From the NCBI RefSeq assembly GCF_035046485.1, contig NC_085137.1, forward strand, positions 6,425,977-6,489,976: DNA of 64,000 bases, written 5' to 3'. Below the pieces are notes generated by a model that worked only from the letters and a program-made list of their open reading frames with translations, was not told where the DNA came from and searched no databases. The translations under genes and the position numbers were made by a program. Of this stretch, positions 1 through 10,155 are shown piece by piece. The stretch comes from Aedes albopictus (Eukaryota > Arthropoda > Insecta > Diptera > Culicidae). Numbering within the stretch: position 1 is the stretch's first letter; every line of letters begins with the position of its first letter.

Positions 1-812
1 TTACCGTGCAAAGTCTGGCAAATGTCGTATATATGTGGAAGGGGATAACGATCTGCAATGGTAGTATCGTTGAGCCGCTTGTAGTCACCTACGAGTCTGT
101 ATTTCGTTTCTCCGCTTTGCAATGTTTTCGTTGCAAGATGAACTGGGCTGGAATATGGACTCTTGGAAGGTTGAATGTACCCGAGTTCCAAGAATAACTT
201 CAGCTCCTTCCTTAAAGCTTCGAGCTTATGCGGAGGAAGCCTACGGAATTTCGAGTGACATGGAGGACCTTCGACCTTGATGGTGTGTTTTACGTTGTGC
301 CGTACTTCCTGCTTGGGTAGACGCGGCCTTGTGACGTCCGAAAATTCGCTGAGTAGACCACCGTAGTCGCTGTTACAAGGGAATGTTTTAAGGCCAAACA
401 ATCCCTGTTCGATCAAACCCATTTGACCGGGTGCTTTGATGTTGGTCGTTTTGTCTATCAAGCACTCACCTCGCAAGTCCACCATCAAGTCATAGTACTT
501 TAGGAAGTCCGCGCCCAGGATAGGAGCTGTTACATCAGCCAGTATGAACCGCCAAGGAAAGTTCCTGCGCAGGCCGAAAGTAGGCTTGCAAATTTCGGTG
601 CCGTAGGTGGCAATGCGGGAGCCGTTCGCAGCGTACAAACTCGTTCCTTGTGTTGGTTTCTGGTTTTGCCTTGGCAAGCAGGGTAAAACCGACAAATCTG
701 CTCCGGTGTCGATAAGAAAGTTGTAGTTGGTTGCCGGATCGTAGATTATTAGACGGGATTGGCCAATACTGCTGCATTCGCCCGTCGTCGATTGCAGCTG
801 AATCAGTTTTTT
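1..812 (-). CDS. Pol (protease and start of reverse transcriptase) of Ty3/gypsy element, partial
   Basis: In the -1 frame relative to gag, translation is open from the slip site to the window edge. The aspartic protease active site reads FLIDTGADLSVLP at about 720-685, followed by a flap-like region and ILGADFLKYYDLMVD, the usual C-terminal part of a retropepsin. After a linker the start of RT appears: LGYIQPSKSPYSSP, then RLVGDYKRLNDTTIADRYPLP near 50-100. RNase H and integrase must lie beyond position 1. I found no stop in this segment when translating by eye, so the element could be recent. The start is created by frameshifting and not by an ATG. Confidence 0.82.
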
Positions 813-1699
813 GGTTTGAACTGGCAGGGTTCTCGACAATTCTTAGCGGCGCTGCCAAATCGTCGGTGGTAATAGCAATACGGATGTTGGTCGCGGGAGG
901 CGCTTCGGGTACCTTGTTGCCTGCTGACGCTTCGGTTACGGGATCGACCCCGAGTTTGACGAAAAGCGGCGATCTCGCTTGAGAGTTCGGCAATTTCAGC
1001 ACGCAGTTCTGCCAAATCAAAAACCATTTTGTCGTGTGGTGCAGCAACTGCAGACGATGCTATTCGACTCCTAGTTACGTCAGCGAGCTTGTCAGCTTGC
1101 TCAGCAAGCTGGGGCAACTGTAGCGTGTCCTCCGTCACTTTGAGCACGGCTTGCGTAGTTTCGGGTAGCTGCTGCATCCACAGGGACTTGATGACCTTGT
1201 CGTCGGTGATAACGTCTCTAGCAAGGTCTCTCATTTCTCGAAGAAGCTGTGATGGCTTGCGGTCACCCAACTCGCATCCACGTAGCAGCTGCTGCATCCT
1301 GTTTTGTTCACTCGTACTGTATTCTTTGGTGATCCTGTCCTTAATTGCAGTATACTGTCCGGCAGGAGGCGGATCGCGGATAATATCCGAGCAACATGCG
1401 AGAATTTCGGAATCGATAGCTGCCAATACGTGATAGTATCGAGTTTCTTCACGTGTGATTCCTGTAAGCGCAAATTGTGCTTCGAGTTGCGCAAACCACA
1501 GCGTTGGATCGCGTTTCCAAAAAGGTCCGATTTTGATGCCGATTTTGTTTATCGCACCACTGGCAGCACTGGCAGTTGTGTTGTTTACAGCGGCAGAACC
1601 GCCTGCTGCAAACTCGTTGACATTGGTAGCGGCCGTACGTGCCGCTTGCAGCTCGCCTTGCGATCGGGTGATTTCGTCTCTCAGACTCTGTTCCGCCAT
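803..1699 (-). CDS. Gag of Ty3/gypsy (CsRn1-type) element
   Basis: An open frame of 298 codons begins MAEQSLRDEITRSQGELQ. It carries the usual arthropod Ty3 Gag core (FWKRDPTLWFAQLEAQFALTG, about residues 58-79, and a QLLRGCELGDRKPSQLLREM block). It ends in a basic arginine/serine-rich tail with a single zinc-knuckle variant, CYYHRRFGSAAKNCREPC, giving C-x2-H-x9-C-x3-C, which should bind viral-like genomic RNA during particle assembly. The frame stops with TGA at 803-805, immediately after a slippery heptamer, so Pol must be made by ribosomal frameshifting. No internal stop or frameshift is seen, so the Gag appears intact. Confidence 0.85.
   Translation of the reverse strand: MAEQSLRDEITRSQGELQAARTAATNVNEFAAGGSAAVNNTTASAASGAINKIGIKIGPFWKRDPTLWFAQLEAQFALTGITREETRYYHVLAAIDSEILACCSDIIRDPPPAGQYTAIKDRITKEYSTSEQNRMQQLLRGCELGDRKPSQLLREMRDLARDVITDDKVIKSLWMQQLPETTQAVLKVTEDTLQLPQLAEQADKLADVTRSRIASSAVAAPHDKMVFDLAELRAEIAELSSEIAAFRQTRGRSRNRSVSRQQGTRSASRDQHPYCYYHRRFGSAAKNCREPCQFKPKN
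806..812 (-). promoter_or_regulatory. -1 ribosomal frameshift slippery site A AAA AAC
   Basis: On the minus strand the last gag codons read CCA AAA AAC TGA. The heptamer A AAA AAC has the canonical X XXY YYZ form in the gag frame. Slipping back one base puts the ribosome in the frame that reads on through protease without a stop. The gag stop lies directly after the heptamer. A downstream stimulatory RNA fold was not tested. Confidence 0.8.
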
Positions 1700-1859
1700 C
1701 TTGTTGATGCCGATGGGCGCCTTGGCAAAATTGCGATGTGCAGCAGTCGAGAGCCAGTCATGAAACGATAATAAAAATCCGACACACAGCCAATAGCGCC
1801 CAAAGTGTATTAATTATGTGTTTTTCTTACCCGCTCTTCGGGAATGTCGTTCCTACAAG

Positions 1860-1873
1860 CGTCGGGGTCACCA
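1860..1873 (-). other. Primer-binding site, tRNA-Trp
   Basis: The minus strand reads TGGTGACCCCGACG, 14 bases complementary to the 3' end of animal tRNA-Trp including CCA. It lies between the candidate LTR and gag, where minus-strand DNA synthesis would be primed. This agrees with CsRn1-clade practice. Confidence 0.8.
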
Positions 1874-2110
1874 ATAAGGTGCGTGAAATAAAAGCAATGC
1901 AACTTTAGACAAATGTTTTATTTGAAGAAAACTAATGGTTGTCGACTGCCTGATGTTCGAACACGAATGAAGGATAATTTCTGTCACACCATCGGCCAGC
2001 GTCGTCGGCGTCGTCGAGATGCAGTGTGGCCATATCGAATGGCAGCGCACCGCATACCCTTTACTGAGAAACGGGTCATTCCGCGAAAAGTAAAATAAAC
2101 TTCGCTGACA
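1874..2110 (-). repeat. Candidate 5' LTR of the Ty3/gypsy element
   Basis: The region just upstream of the primer site (higher coordinates) should be the 5' LTR. A TGTCAGCG start on the minus strand at 2110 is a plausible terminus, and an AATAAA signal on the minus strand (CAAATAAAACATT near 1915) fits a U3-R-U5 layout. The other LTR is outside the window, so the boundaries are an inference and could be off by tens of bases. Confidence 0.45.
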
Positions 2111-2372
2111 TAGCTGTTTGCTTTATTTTTTTGGGACATTTTTTATGCCCTAATGATGTCCCTTGGTCCAATGATGACATGTCGAGTCTCGTACCTACTC
2201 TATTAAGGTTTCTTCCGTTTGAGCTTTTACATTTAAATTTTATTATTAGGTATAACGTTTTCGAACAGGTAAAGAGATTTTGTGTCTTGTAGAATTTCTA
2301 AAGAAATCACTACAACGAGCTTTCTTATTTTTCTTTAAAACAAATAATATGTATAACTAAACATCAACTTAC
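2111..2372. other. Start of RALGAPB intron 4
   Basis: AT-rich sequence between the splice donor at 2372 and the Ty3 LTR. No exon or repeat is recognised in it. Confidence 0.6.
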
Positions 2373-4261
2373 CTAGAAAAGCATCCACCAGCCCAGCAAT
2401 TCCTTTCATAGTTTTCAGGAAAATCTGCGGCAACTGCAACAAGCACGGGTGGTAATGGGGTTCCACTCCATCCGCGTTCAGCAGAACGGCTTGGATAAAC
2501 TGCGGCGTTCGGCTGATAACCTGCGGGCAGCACAGATCCGTCGGTGCTCCCAGAATTTTCAGGAACCGAATCCACGACTGGGCAATGCCGTCGTTGGTCA
2601 TTCCCGGTGGTATGAGATTGCTGTCTTCGTCCACTGAAAAGGATTTCGAGAATGTTAGGCAACCATTGATATGCTTCGACCTGTATATTACTGATTTTCA
2701 TTTCCGGAAAAGCTGGTCCATAGGTGAACTCCAGCAGCTTCGCAGTCAAAACCAAGTTAACTCGATTCCACTGCTCTACGAGAGCTATCCGATGGCGCCA
2801 GGCGGCGCAAGATTCTTGGAAAGTCTTCCACAAGGAAGGCGACGGAAAACATCGGCTACATGCCAGCAGCCACACCTCGAACAACACGGACAGGACACGT
2901 TCGCAGAGCTGATCGCCCACGTCATCCTTGACGATCGGTGGCGCCAAAAGGATCTCGTTGATGGCCAGCAGAAACAGCAACAAAGCCTCCCACGTTTCCA
3001 CCGTCAGGATTTGCGAATTTTGGGCCGTGTCTTGTAGAGTCCTAAGCACCCGGTGACAGAAAACGGCCTGCCGGTTTATGGTGTCGGTTCCTGGAGGGAA
3101 ATTGTGCGTAAAATATTTAACAGTTTAGAAAAGCCACTCGCAAACCATGCAATCAGCAGGACATCACCTAAATCCTCTTGATATATAAAAGGCCAGTCTG
3201 GTAGAGCATGAGGGAAATAAAACGAAATCAGTTCAGAACCTTTTTCTCAACGCAAGGCAGTGTCAGTGGTGGTTAGTAGAAACGAAAGGGGTGCATGTAA
3301 AAGCGAAAAAACAAAACAAGTGTGCATATTAAATCTCATCCAGCATTAGAGCATTTTATGTATGGGATTGTACCGATAGCAATCAATGTTCGAAAAGTTG
3401 GGACTATTGATTTGAGAAGAGGATGTAAAATCACATTCTTTCATTCATCTAGGGGTCCATTCAAACAATTCACTTAAATAAAATGACTAGATCATGGGAA
3501 AGATAAAACTTCTTTAGTTCTTAAGTTCTTTAAAATAATTCAAGAGTATGATTTTGGGATGATACGCTATAAAAGTTCCCAGATAGTGTTGGTAAGAACT
3601 CAAAATCGAAAATCTCACGCTCACCATCGAAAAAAAAAATCATTAATAACTGAGGAAGTGCTTATGAAGTATTAAGCTGAGAAGCAAGGCTCATCCTATG
3701 TGAAGAAGGAGCTATGACTATTCGAACATTGATAATTTTATCGGGGCACCCAATTAAACTGTTCCACTCGCGTTCAAACTGAAGAAGATACCTTCTCCCG
3801 GCCTGGGAACAAACAGGTTGTACAGGTGCTTGATGATCCTCCGCACGTAAGTGTTCGGATCGTCGCAGATCGGTTTCGGAACGCTGATTTTCGGATTGGG
3901 CAGCAGCGCCGTCAACCACTCGCAGTAAATATTGACGCAATCCTTGATGATGTCGTGCTCCGCCAGCGGCAGGGAAAGTCCGTGACAAATCACGTCCATG
4001 CACCATTGGACCTACAAAATGAAAATATAAGCCATCATAATCCCCCTTCAGGAATTACCACAAACATACCTCCTGATCCGCCACCAGCGTACTGGGTTCG
4101 GCCGCATTCGTAATGCCCAGATTGCCAGCTAACTGTTTCACCACCACGGCTGCCACATCACGCCCACCCGCGATACCAAATTTTCCCAGAACGCTCTGCG
4201 ATTGTGCGTTGGTGATGTTTTCCGTGATGGTTGGCACCAGCGAGGCCCACTCCGAGTACAT
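2373..4261 (-). CDS. RALGAPB: Ral GTPase-activating protein subunit beta, first four coding exons (partial)
   Basis: Four minus-strand exons join in frame: 4261-4070, 4011-3792, 3090-2692 and 2633-2373. Donors read GTATGT, GTATCT, GTAATA and GTAAGT, acceptors end in AG, and phases 0, 1, 1, 1 agree. The product starts MYSEWASLVPTITEN and includes MDVICHGLSLPL, YVRRIIKHLYNLFVPRPGE, TWEALLLFLLAINEILLAPP, FEVWLLACSRCFPSP and MDEDSNLIPPGM, which align by memory with the N-terminal quarter of the vertebrate RalGAP beta subunit (about 1490 residues). This subunit pairs with a catalytic alpha subunit in a cytosolic complex that turns off Ral GTPases; the GAP domain is not in this part. The ATG at 4261 is chosen because the family starts MYSEW. 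Introns 1 and 3 are 58 bases; intron 2 is about 700 bases. The gene continues left beyond the LTR element. Confidence 0.92.
3641..3712 (+). repeat. Feilai-like SINE fragment in RALGAPB intron 2
   Basis: The stretch containing GAGGAAGTGCTTATGAAG and TTAAGCTGAGAAGCAAGGCT matches the 3' half of the Feilai-like copies at 17155-17200 and 59460-59510. It is diverged and lacks the tRNA head. The rest of intron 2 (3091-3791) is AT-rich without recognised features. Confidence 0.65.
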
Positions 4262-4942
4262 TGCGAATACACCTGTTGGGCGCGCGGTTCTAAAACATTT
4301 CGGACCCGATTGGAACCGGAAACAAGGGACAATTTCCACTCGAAACAACCGAAACGCGACGCGAAAATTTTCACCACCCACCAGAAAGTGTTTACGTTTT
4401 CTACTTTGTGAATGGATCAATCATCATCGTCGTCATCAATCATTCTTTTGGTCACGCTAAACTTTTGTTGCACAAAAATTGATCACCGGGTTTTGTGTCT
4501 AGTTTTGTTTACACGGAGTTTCACCGTTTCACTCAATTATTCAGATAAATCCAGGTCTGCATGCCGTAATTGCAGTCTATTTCATGCTTTTTAGTTGTTG
4601 ATGTAACAATCGGGCGATTAATTAATGAATTACGTGCAAATTACAAAAATCTGCGAAAGATTCGAGCGAAAAGTTATAAGCCTAATATCGGGGCAAAGAA
4701 AATTCAGCATGTACGCGTCTTGACAGGCTTGGCGAGTGTGTGCGTGAGATGTTTCAGGTCGGCAGTGTCAACATTGGGCAGGGTTGAATTCAGTATATAA
4801 ATATATTTCAACTTTTCTTTTTGACTGGAACAAAAATTAAAAAAAAAAAATACGGTAATGAAGTATATGCGTTGTAAATATTTTCTGATTTGGTTGCGAT
4901 GTTGCTTATCTAATGCGAGGTATGCACATCAAACGGAATCGA
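4262..4942 (-). promoter_or_regulatory. RALGAPB 5' leader and upstream region
   Basis: This stretch lies upstream of the RALGAPB ATG (minus strand) and runs to the assembly gap. It should contain the 5' UTR and promoter. The minus-strand frame is open for about 53 codons upstream of the ATG, but those residues do not resemble the family. No TATA box or initiator could be called with confidence. A TCATCATCGTCGTCATCAAT run lies near 4420. Confidence 0.4.
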
Positions 4943-5442
4943 NNNNNNNNNNNNNNNNNNNNNNNNNNNNNNNNNNNNNNNNNNNNNNNNNNNNNNNNNN
5001 NNNNNNNNNNNNNNNNNNNNNNNNNNNNNNNNNNNNNNNNNNNNNNNNNNNNNNNNNNNNNNNNNNNNNNNNNNNNNNNNNNNNNNNNNNNNNNNNNNNN
5101 NNNNNNNNNNNNNNNNNNNNNNNNNNNNNNNNNNNNNNNNNNNNNNNNNNNNNNNNNNNNNNNNNNNNNNNNNNNNNNNNNNNNNNNNNNNNNNNNNNNN
5201 NNNNNNNNNNNNNNNNNNNNNNNNNNNNNNNNNNNNNNNNNNNNNNNNNNNNNNNNNNNNNNNNNNNNNNNNNNNNNNNNNNNNNNNNNNNNNNNNNNNN
5301 NNNNNNNNNNNNNNNNNNNNNNNNNNNNNNNNNNNNNNNNNNNNNNNNNNNNNNNNNNNNNNNNNNNNNNNNNNNNNNNNNNNNNNNNNNNNNNNNNNNN
5401 NNNNNNNNNNNNNNNNNNNNNNNNNNNNNNNNNNNNNNNNNN
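4943..5442. other. Assembly gap (500 N)
   Basis: Exactly 500 unknown bases, the same length as the second gap, which suggests a fixed placeholder and not a measured distance. Confidence 0.98.
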
Positions 5443-5530
5443 GAAAACCGGGAAAAAGACGGGAATTTCAAAATTGAAATTTAGTTCAACTGTTAAAGGG
5501 TGTCCACGATGAAATTGGCACACAGAAAAT

Positions 5531-6558
5531 ATTGTATAACTTTTGATTGCGTTCGCCAAAATAGCTAATTTTCGACCATGAATAGTATATTATGTGTAGC
5601 TAATAGGGAAGATTCAAATATTACGTCCATCGTTTTTCGGGATTTCTAGACCCCCCCTCCCCCCTCTGTCACGCACTTTTCCTATACCCAATACACATAC
5701 TGTCACACTTTTCTAGACCCCCCCCCTCCCCCAAATCATGGACGTAATTTTTGAACGTTCCCATACCATAAAATTTTCATGGAAATCGGTTGAGTATTGG
5801 CGAAGATATCGTTGAAACAAGGGAATTGCCACTTGAGAATCTTGTGCAAACAAACATTTTGGAAAATATCACTTTTTTGCCGTTTCAACTCTGGCACCAA
5901 AAATACTAAACCGATTTCAATGAAAATTTTTATGTACGTAAAGTATGTATGTAGAAGTAATTTGTCAAAATTTCATTCAGTTTGATCATACCGTTAAAAA
6001 GTTATAGCCATATATGTCGCACTATGTCACAATAAGCAGATGTGGTTTTTGGTATAGTGAAATTCAAACTGCTTTTACTTTGAAAGTACTCAACAAAAAT
6101 GGGTGAAATTTTCACTGTAAACAGTTTAACACAACAATTTTACACTGTCAAAGTTTTATAAAAATCGGGACAGTGTTACCAGTTCTACAGTCGCGGAACT
6201 AAAAATGGTCAAAAAGTACCTAAAATTTACCTTGAAGCGATTTGAGCTTTGGATATTTACTAGAAAAAGTACTGAACCGATTTCGATCAAATTTTTACCA
6301 CTTAATTGATACTATGTTAAGAATATCGAGTGAAATTTTCAAACGTTTTGATGAGGTAACAAAAAAGTTATAGCCTAATCAATTTTTTTAAATGGGTGCC
6401 TAAATTTTCTAAAATCTCATTTTATGATATCGACAATATCTGCGCCAATACTCAACCGATTTTAATGAAAATTTTATGGTATTAGCTACACATAATATAC
6501 TATTCATGGTCAAAAAATTAGCTGTTTTGGCGAACGCAAGCAAAAGTTATACAATAAA
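5531..6558. repeat. Subterminal inverted repeat inside the 5495-9135 element
   Basis: The block 5531-5605 (ATTGTATAACTTTTGATTGC, GCGTTCGCCAAAATAGCTAA) and its continuation 5766-5815 reappear inverted at about 6430-6558 (TTAGCTGTTTTGGCGAACGC, AAAAGTTATACAAT). The arms are diverged by several substitutions and by the MITE at 5606. Confidence 0.75.
5606..5762. mobile_element. 157-bp MITE with C-rich core
   Basis: Termini GGGAAGATTCAAATATTACG and the inverse of CGTAATTTTTGAACGTTCCC form imperfect inverted repeats about 25 bases long. The flanks are ATA on both sides (5603-5605 and 5763-5765). The inverted copy of the host sequence at 6476-6495 shows the uninterrupted site, so the 3-bp duplication is supported directly. 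Two C-rich blocks (TAGACCCCCCC) lie inside. Confidence 0.75.
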
Positions 6559-7230
6559 GCATTGTCCACTTAGAATTCGGACGCATGGCATATTTTCTAG
6601 GGACGCTCTGAATGATCATAATCTTCATTCTTTTACAGCAGTCTGATCCTACACTAGTCCTCTTTTAATGGTGAAAATTTCATCGATTTTCTTGCAACGA
6701 GTGAAAAGTTATTTCAGATTGAAGACAAGAGAAGGAAAAAAAATCTTGCACAAACACGTTGAAAATTGAGCGTGGTCAGGTACAACAGTCGCAAAAAATG
6801 TTAATATCTCCAAAACCATTATGTGTTTTGTGCACAGATGTTGTTAATCATGGCATAAGAAAGTGTTCCAGAAGATTAAAACTTGGGTTCATTTATTAGT
6901 CTGCTTAGAATTCGAAGATTTGGCAAGAAATTCGAACTCTGGGGGCATCGTTTTTTAAAAACAAGATGATGGGAACAAATTTATGCAAGGATGACTGCCT
7001 CAATTACCACGTACTGCTTTTTGAAAACGCACACAAGGGATCTATAGAGGTTATACCTATTTTGATGATCTGTAAAGGCAGCCGGAGCCGTTCAGTGGTA
7101 TCGTCATAGATGGGTAGTGTTTATCAACGAAAAAACACTCAAATTTCGCGTTCACTCTATTCACCATATTGCCCCTCATTTCGCAATAAGAAAACCGTTT
7201 GGATTTTTTTTTCGGAATCTTAATCAGATT

Positions 7231-8817
7231 CAGGGTGTCCATCCATCCGGGAACTACGGGAAAACCGGGAAAAACCCGGGAATTCGAAACCACCACCGGG
7301 AAAAGTACGGGAAAAACACGGGAAATTGTAAAAGGCACCGGGAAAAATCTTTATGGTGTCCATCTGTACTTCATAAGTGTCAAGCAAGTCTTGAATAGAA
7401 TGACAACATAGCTACATAACAACATAGCAACATTAACAGAGTTGCCGGTTGAATATGTTTTTTTAGAAAGGCAGCCTCTCAGGAATTTTAGTAGTTTCAG
7501 TTGGATCTTGATAAATTCATGTAAAAGAAATCAAAATATACTTCTTAGGCGAAATTTTCAGATTTCTGCAAGATTTCACGGTGGACTTTTTGAGTCTTGT
7601 TAGGAAAATCGGAATTCCTGGCGAACTCAGTGAACCTGCAGAAGTTACTTACGGCGAAGAGATTTTCACATTTGAAAAAAAATGTGTCAGTTTCTGGAGG
7701 GATTCTGGTGACATTCTTTGTGGAACTCTTCATATATTTCTGCCAGGTCCCTTAAATTTGATCCCTTTGGCTGAAGTCAAGGAGAAAATTATTGAAAAAC
7801 AGTGATATTGTGCCTATCCGCTTCTGTACAGAATTTTGGAGGAGCTTTAAGTAAAATTCAAATAAAATTCTGAAGAGTAAGTACAATACTGTAAATTACA
7901 GCGAATTTAAAAAAAAAACTGCTCATGAAAGACTCTCTGATTGGATCCCATAAGAAATTTCCTACAGATTTCCTTAATAGTAGTAGAATCCACAGAAGAA
8001 TCTTCTATGGAATCTGTGAAGAAATGTTTCAAAATGTTACTTCCTGGAAGCATCACTCGGATCCCCGGAAGAGTATACAATAGAATCCCTGATATGTTTA
8101 CGGCAATATTAGCCAAAGCATTTTAAAAGAAGTTGTAGGTACAACTTTCATGATTTTTTTTTTTTGGCAGAACCCATGGAGTTTGCATGGAGTACTTCCT
8201 AAAGGAAAAAATGTTGAATGTCCTCAAGATATTATTTAATATTGGAGAAGAACTCAAACGTTTTACTTCAAAATTCGGAGAAAATCGGTGTCAAAATATT
8301 TTGGATTCTTCAAGTAATTTGTTTAAAATGACGATGCAAGTAGAACAAAAAGTTGGATGGAGATTTTCACAAAATGTAGCAAATAATTGATACATTTGTT
8401 TCTAAAGACCAGGTTTACCAAAAACGTTTCGATATTTTTCTACCGAATTTTTTATGATATACAACAAAAATTTCGTGAAAAAATCAGACACAGTGACATC
8501 AGTTTCAATAATATTTTCATATAGATTCCATTTCCTTGTTATAGAAAGGACCTTTTCAACTAACTCTAATCCTAACTTTCGTGTAAGAAGGGGAAATTAA
8601 CACCAGTGATTAAAGAGTTAGTAAGTTTTTTTTTTTAAATCATAATTTATGAAATCAGGAAATCTATAAGATTCGTATCAAGTTATAGACCAAATTAAAA
8701 CTGTATATAAAAATACACTGAAGAGCGCAAAAATTTGCGTTCGTACATACTCGGGAAGTTAGTCCATACCCGGGAAAAATCCGGGAATCGGAAAACTGAA
8801 TTTGAATGGACACCCTG
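7231..8817. mobile_element. Nested element with CAGGGTGTCCAT termini
   Basis: CAGGGTGTCCAT at 7231-7242 is found inverted at 8806-8817, and the inverted symmetry extends outward by GATT/AATC. Just inside both ends are A/G-rich runs of the type GGGAAAAACCCGGGAATT. The same GGGAAAA motif appears at 5443-5465 right after the gap, so another copy probably ends there. No coding frame of note is visible. Confidence 0.6.
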
Positions 8818-9286
8818 AATCAAGGCACTCAGGAAACTGCATAGACGACCTGATTGTTGGACTAACATGCCGAAGGGGTTGATTCTAAAATTTGCCACCA
8901 TTGTGCAGATTTTTAAGGAGACTAACACAGAAAAAGTGAGGAAATGTATTTAAAATAAAAATAAATAATGTCAATGTAATTTTTCCCTGAAACTACAATA
9001 AATAATCTTTGTTTTGAGGGCTTCACCTTTTATGTTTGTTGTTCTATCCCTGAGAGATACGTGATTTTGTCCGTCCGGATTCTAAGTGGACAATGCCTTA
9101 TTTTCTGTGTGCCAATTTCATCGTGGACACCCTTTACAGCTGATGATTGCCTATGTAGGCTTAACATTATACCTCGACAACACACCTTACCTTATCAAAG
9201 ACAACACTATTCTTATCAGTTTTATGGCCCGACTCGTCTATCATCCTAACTAATCTCGTATCACCCGTTCCCGCGTTCGCCCACAG

Positions 9287-9603
9287 ATATCGTCTTCTTC
9301 ATCTTCCTCTACCAACGATGGATCTACAAGGTGGATTCGAAGCGCATCAACGAGTTTGGCTTTTCGGCCGAAATGCTCGAGGAACAGGCAGCCAAATCCA
9401 AGCAGACGAATGCCATCACGAGCGGTGGCCCTGCAGCAGCAGCCGGTGATGAAGCCGTTTCTGCGGCCGCAGGTGGAGCTTCCTCGGACGAAGCGCCGTC
9501 GTCTCCGAACGCCGGCGGTGGCGCCAAAAAGCGAAAGAACAAAAAGTCTTCACCCAAAGCTAGCAATGCTAAGACCGCCGTTGCCGACAAGAAGGATGAC
9601 TAA
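9287..9603 (+). CDS. CLPTM1: CLPTM1 family protein, last coding exon
   Basis: The exon begins after a clear acceptor (CCGCGTTCGCCCACAG, AG at 9285-9286) and completes a split GAT codon. It reads DIVFFIFLYQRWIYKVDSKR then INEFGFSAEMLEEQ and ends at TAA 9601-9603. This matches from memory the C-terminus of cleft lip and palate transmembrane protein 1, a multi-pass ER/Golgi membrane protein (human VVFFIYLYQRWIYRVDPTRV). The last transmembrane segment ends in this exon. The remainder is a hydrophilic alanine- and glycine-rich tail with KKRKNKK and a final KKDD, as in the family. Upstream exons are not visible in the 4.9 kb before it, where a gap and an inverted-repeat element lie. Confidence 0.88.
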
Positions 9604-10155
9604 TTCCTTTGCGCCAGTATGCTCATTTTCCGTTTATTCATATTAAATACTGCACACCACATTTACCGCCGGCCACGTTGAGATTTAGTTTACTTGACCG
9701 TGGCTTATTCATGTTGTAGGTACTAAGGCAAGTGGTGCTTGTGTCTCTAAATTATTGAAAACTATTTAAAGTATAGCTATTTCGCTGTTGTTTTTTGCCA
9801 CTTTGTCCCAAGTGGTAGAACTCTGCATTTGCAAGCGAATTTTGTTTTGTTAAATTCGAATCCCAGTTGAACTGCTGTGGCAGCCGTATTTTAGCTTTTA
9901 AATAACTAGAGAAAACGTAGATAAAATAACCTTGCGGTAGGATTCCACTCTCAGATGAAAGTTTCCTATCAATGATGATTGAATGGTTGATTTGGAGCGC
10001 AAATGAACGTTAAATGAACACCTATCGGACGACGAATATATTTATCCAATGTGTAGCTAAACATGTAGCACTACCTAGTATTGTAAAACTCAACCTTTGG
10101 GATTACGAAAAACCAACATAAATGAAGATAATAAAGATAGTGTATTCAAAAATAT
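9604..10155 (+). other. CLPTM1 3' UTR with polyadenylation signal
   Basis: The sequence downstream of the stop lacks recognised repeats. A perfect AATAAA lies at 10130-10135, the best candidate signal; the true cleavage site is inferred. Confidence 0.55.

Larger units (their letters stand above)
1..2110 (-). mobile_element. Ty3/gypsy LTR retrotransposon, CsRn1-type, left part outside window
   Basis: Reading leftward on the minus strand, the order is a candidate LTR (about 2110-1874), a tRNA-Trp primer-binding site (1873-1860), gag (1699-803), then protease and the start of reverse transcriptase running off the window edge. The Gag zinc motif is C-x2-H-x9-C-x3-C, the CHCC form known from the CsRn1 clade, and tRNA-Trp priming is also a known trait of that clade. 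The element lies inside an intron of the RALGAPB gene, in the same orientation as the gene. The 3' LTR and the far target duplication are outside the window, so completeness cannot be judged. Confidence 0.85.
5495..9135. mobile_element. Large inverted-repeat DNA element with 36-bp identical termini
   Basis: The segment 5495-5530 (AAAGGGTGTCCACGATGAAA and onward) is repeated exactly in reverse at 9100-9135. A subterminal motif, TTGTCCACTTAGAATTCGGA, lies at about 6564-6583 and, in inverse near-identical form, at 9074-9093. No transposase frame is visible, so it is non-autonomous or a nest of related elements. The flanking bases suggest a TA or TTAA target but the duplication is ambiguous. It ends 151 bases before the CLPTM1 exon and so lies in that gene's last intron if the gene is intact. 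Most of it (5800-7200, 7340-8750) is AT-rich noncoding DNA. Confidence 0.7.

Noticed and set aside
535..1047. 170-codon minus-strand ORF overlapping gag and pol
   Set aside because: It is a third-frame shadow; gag and the slipped pol frame explain the region.
4055..4420. Longer N-terminus for RALGAPB upstream of 4261
   Set aside because: The extra 53 residues do not resemble the family, which begins MYSEW at the chosen ATG.
4858..5559. Open frames across the first N run
   Set aside because: They are created by unknown bases counted as codons; no real sequence supports them.
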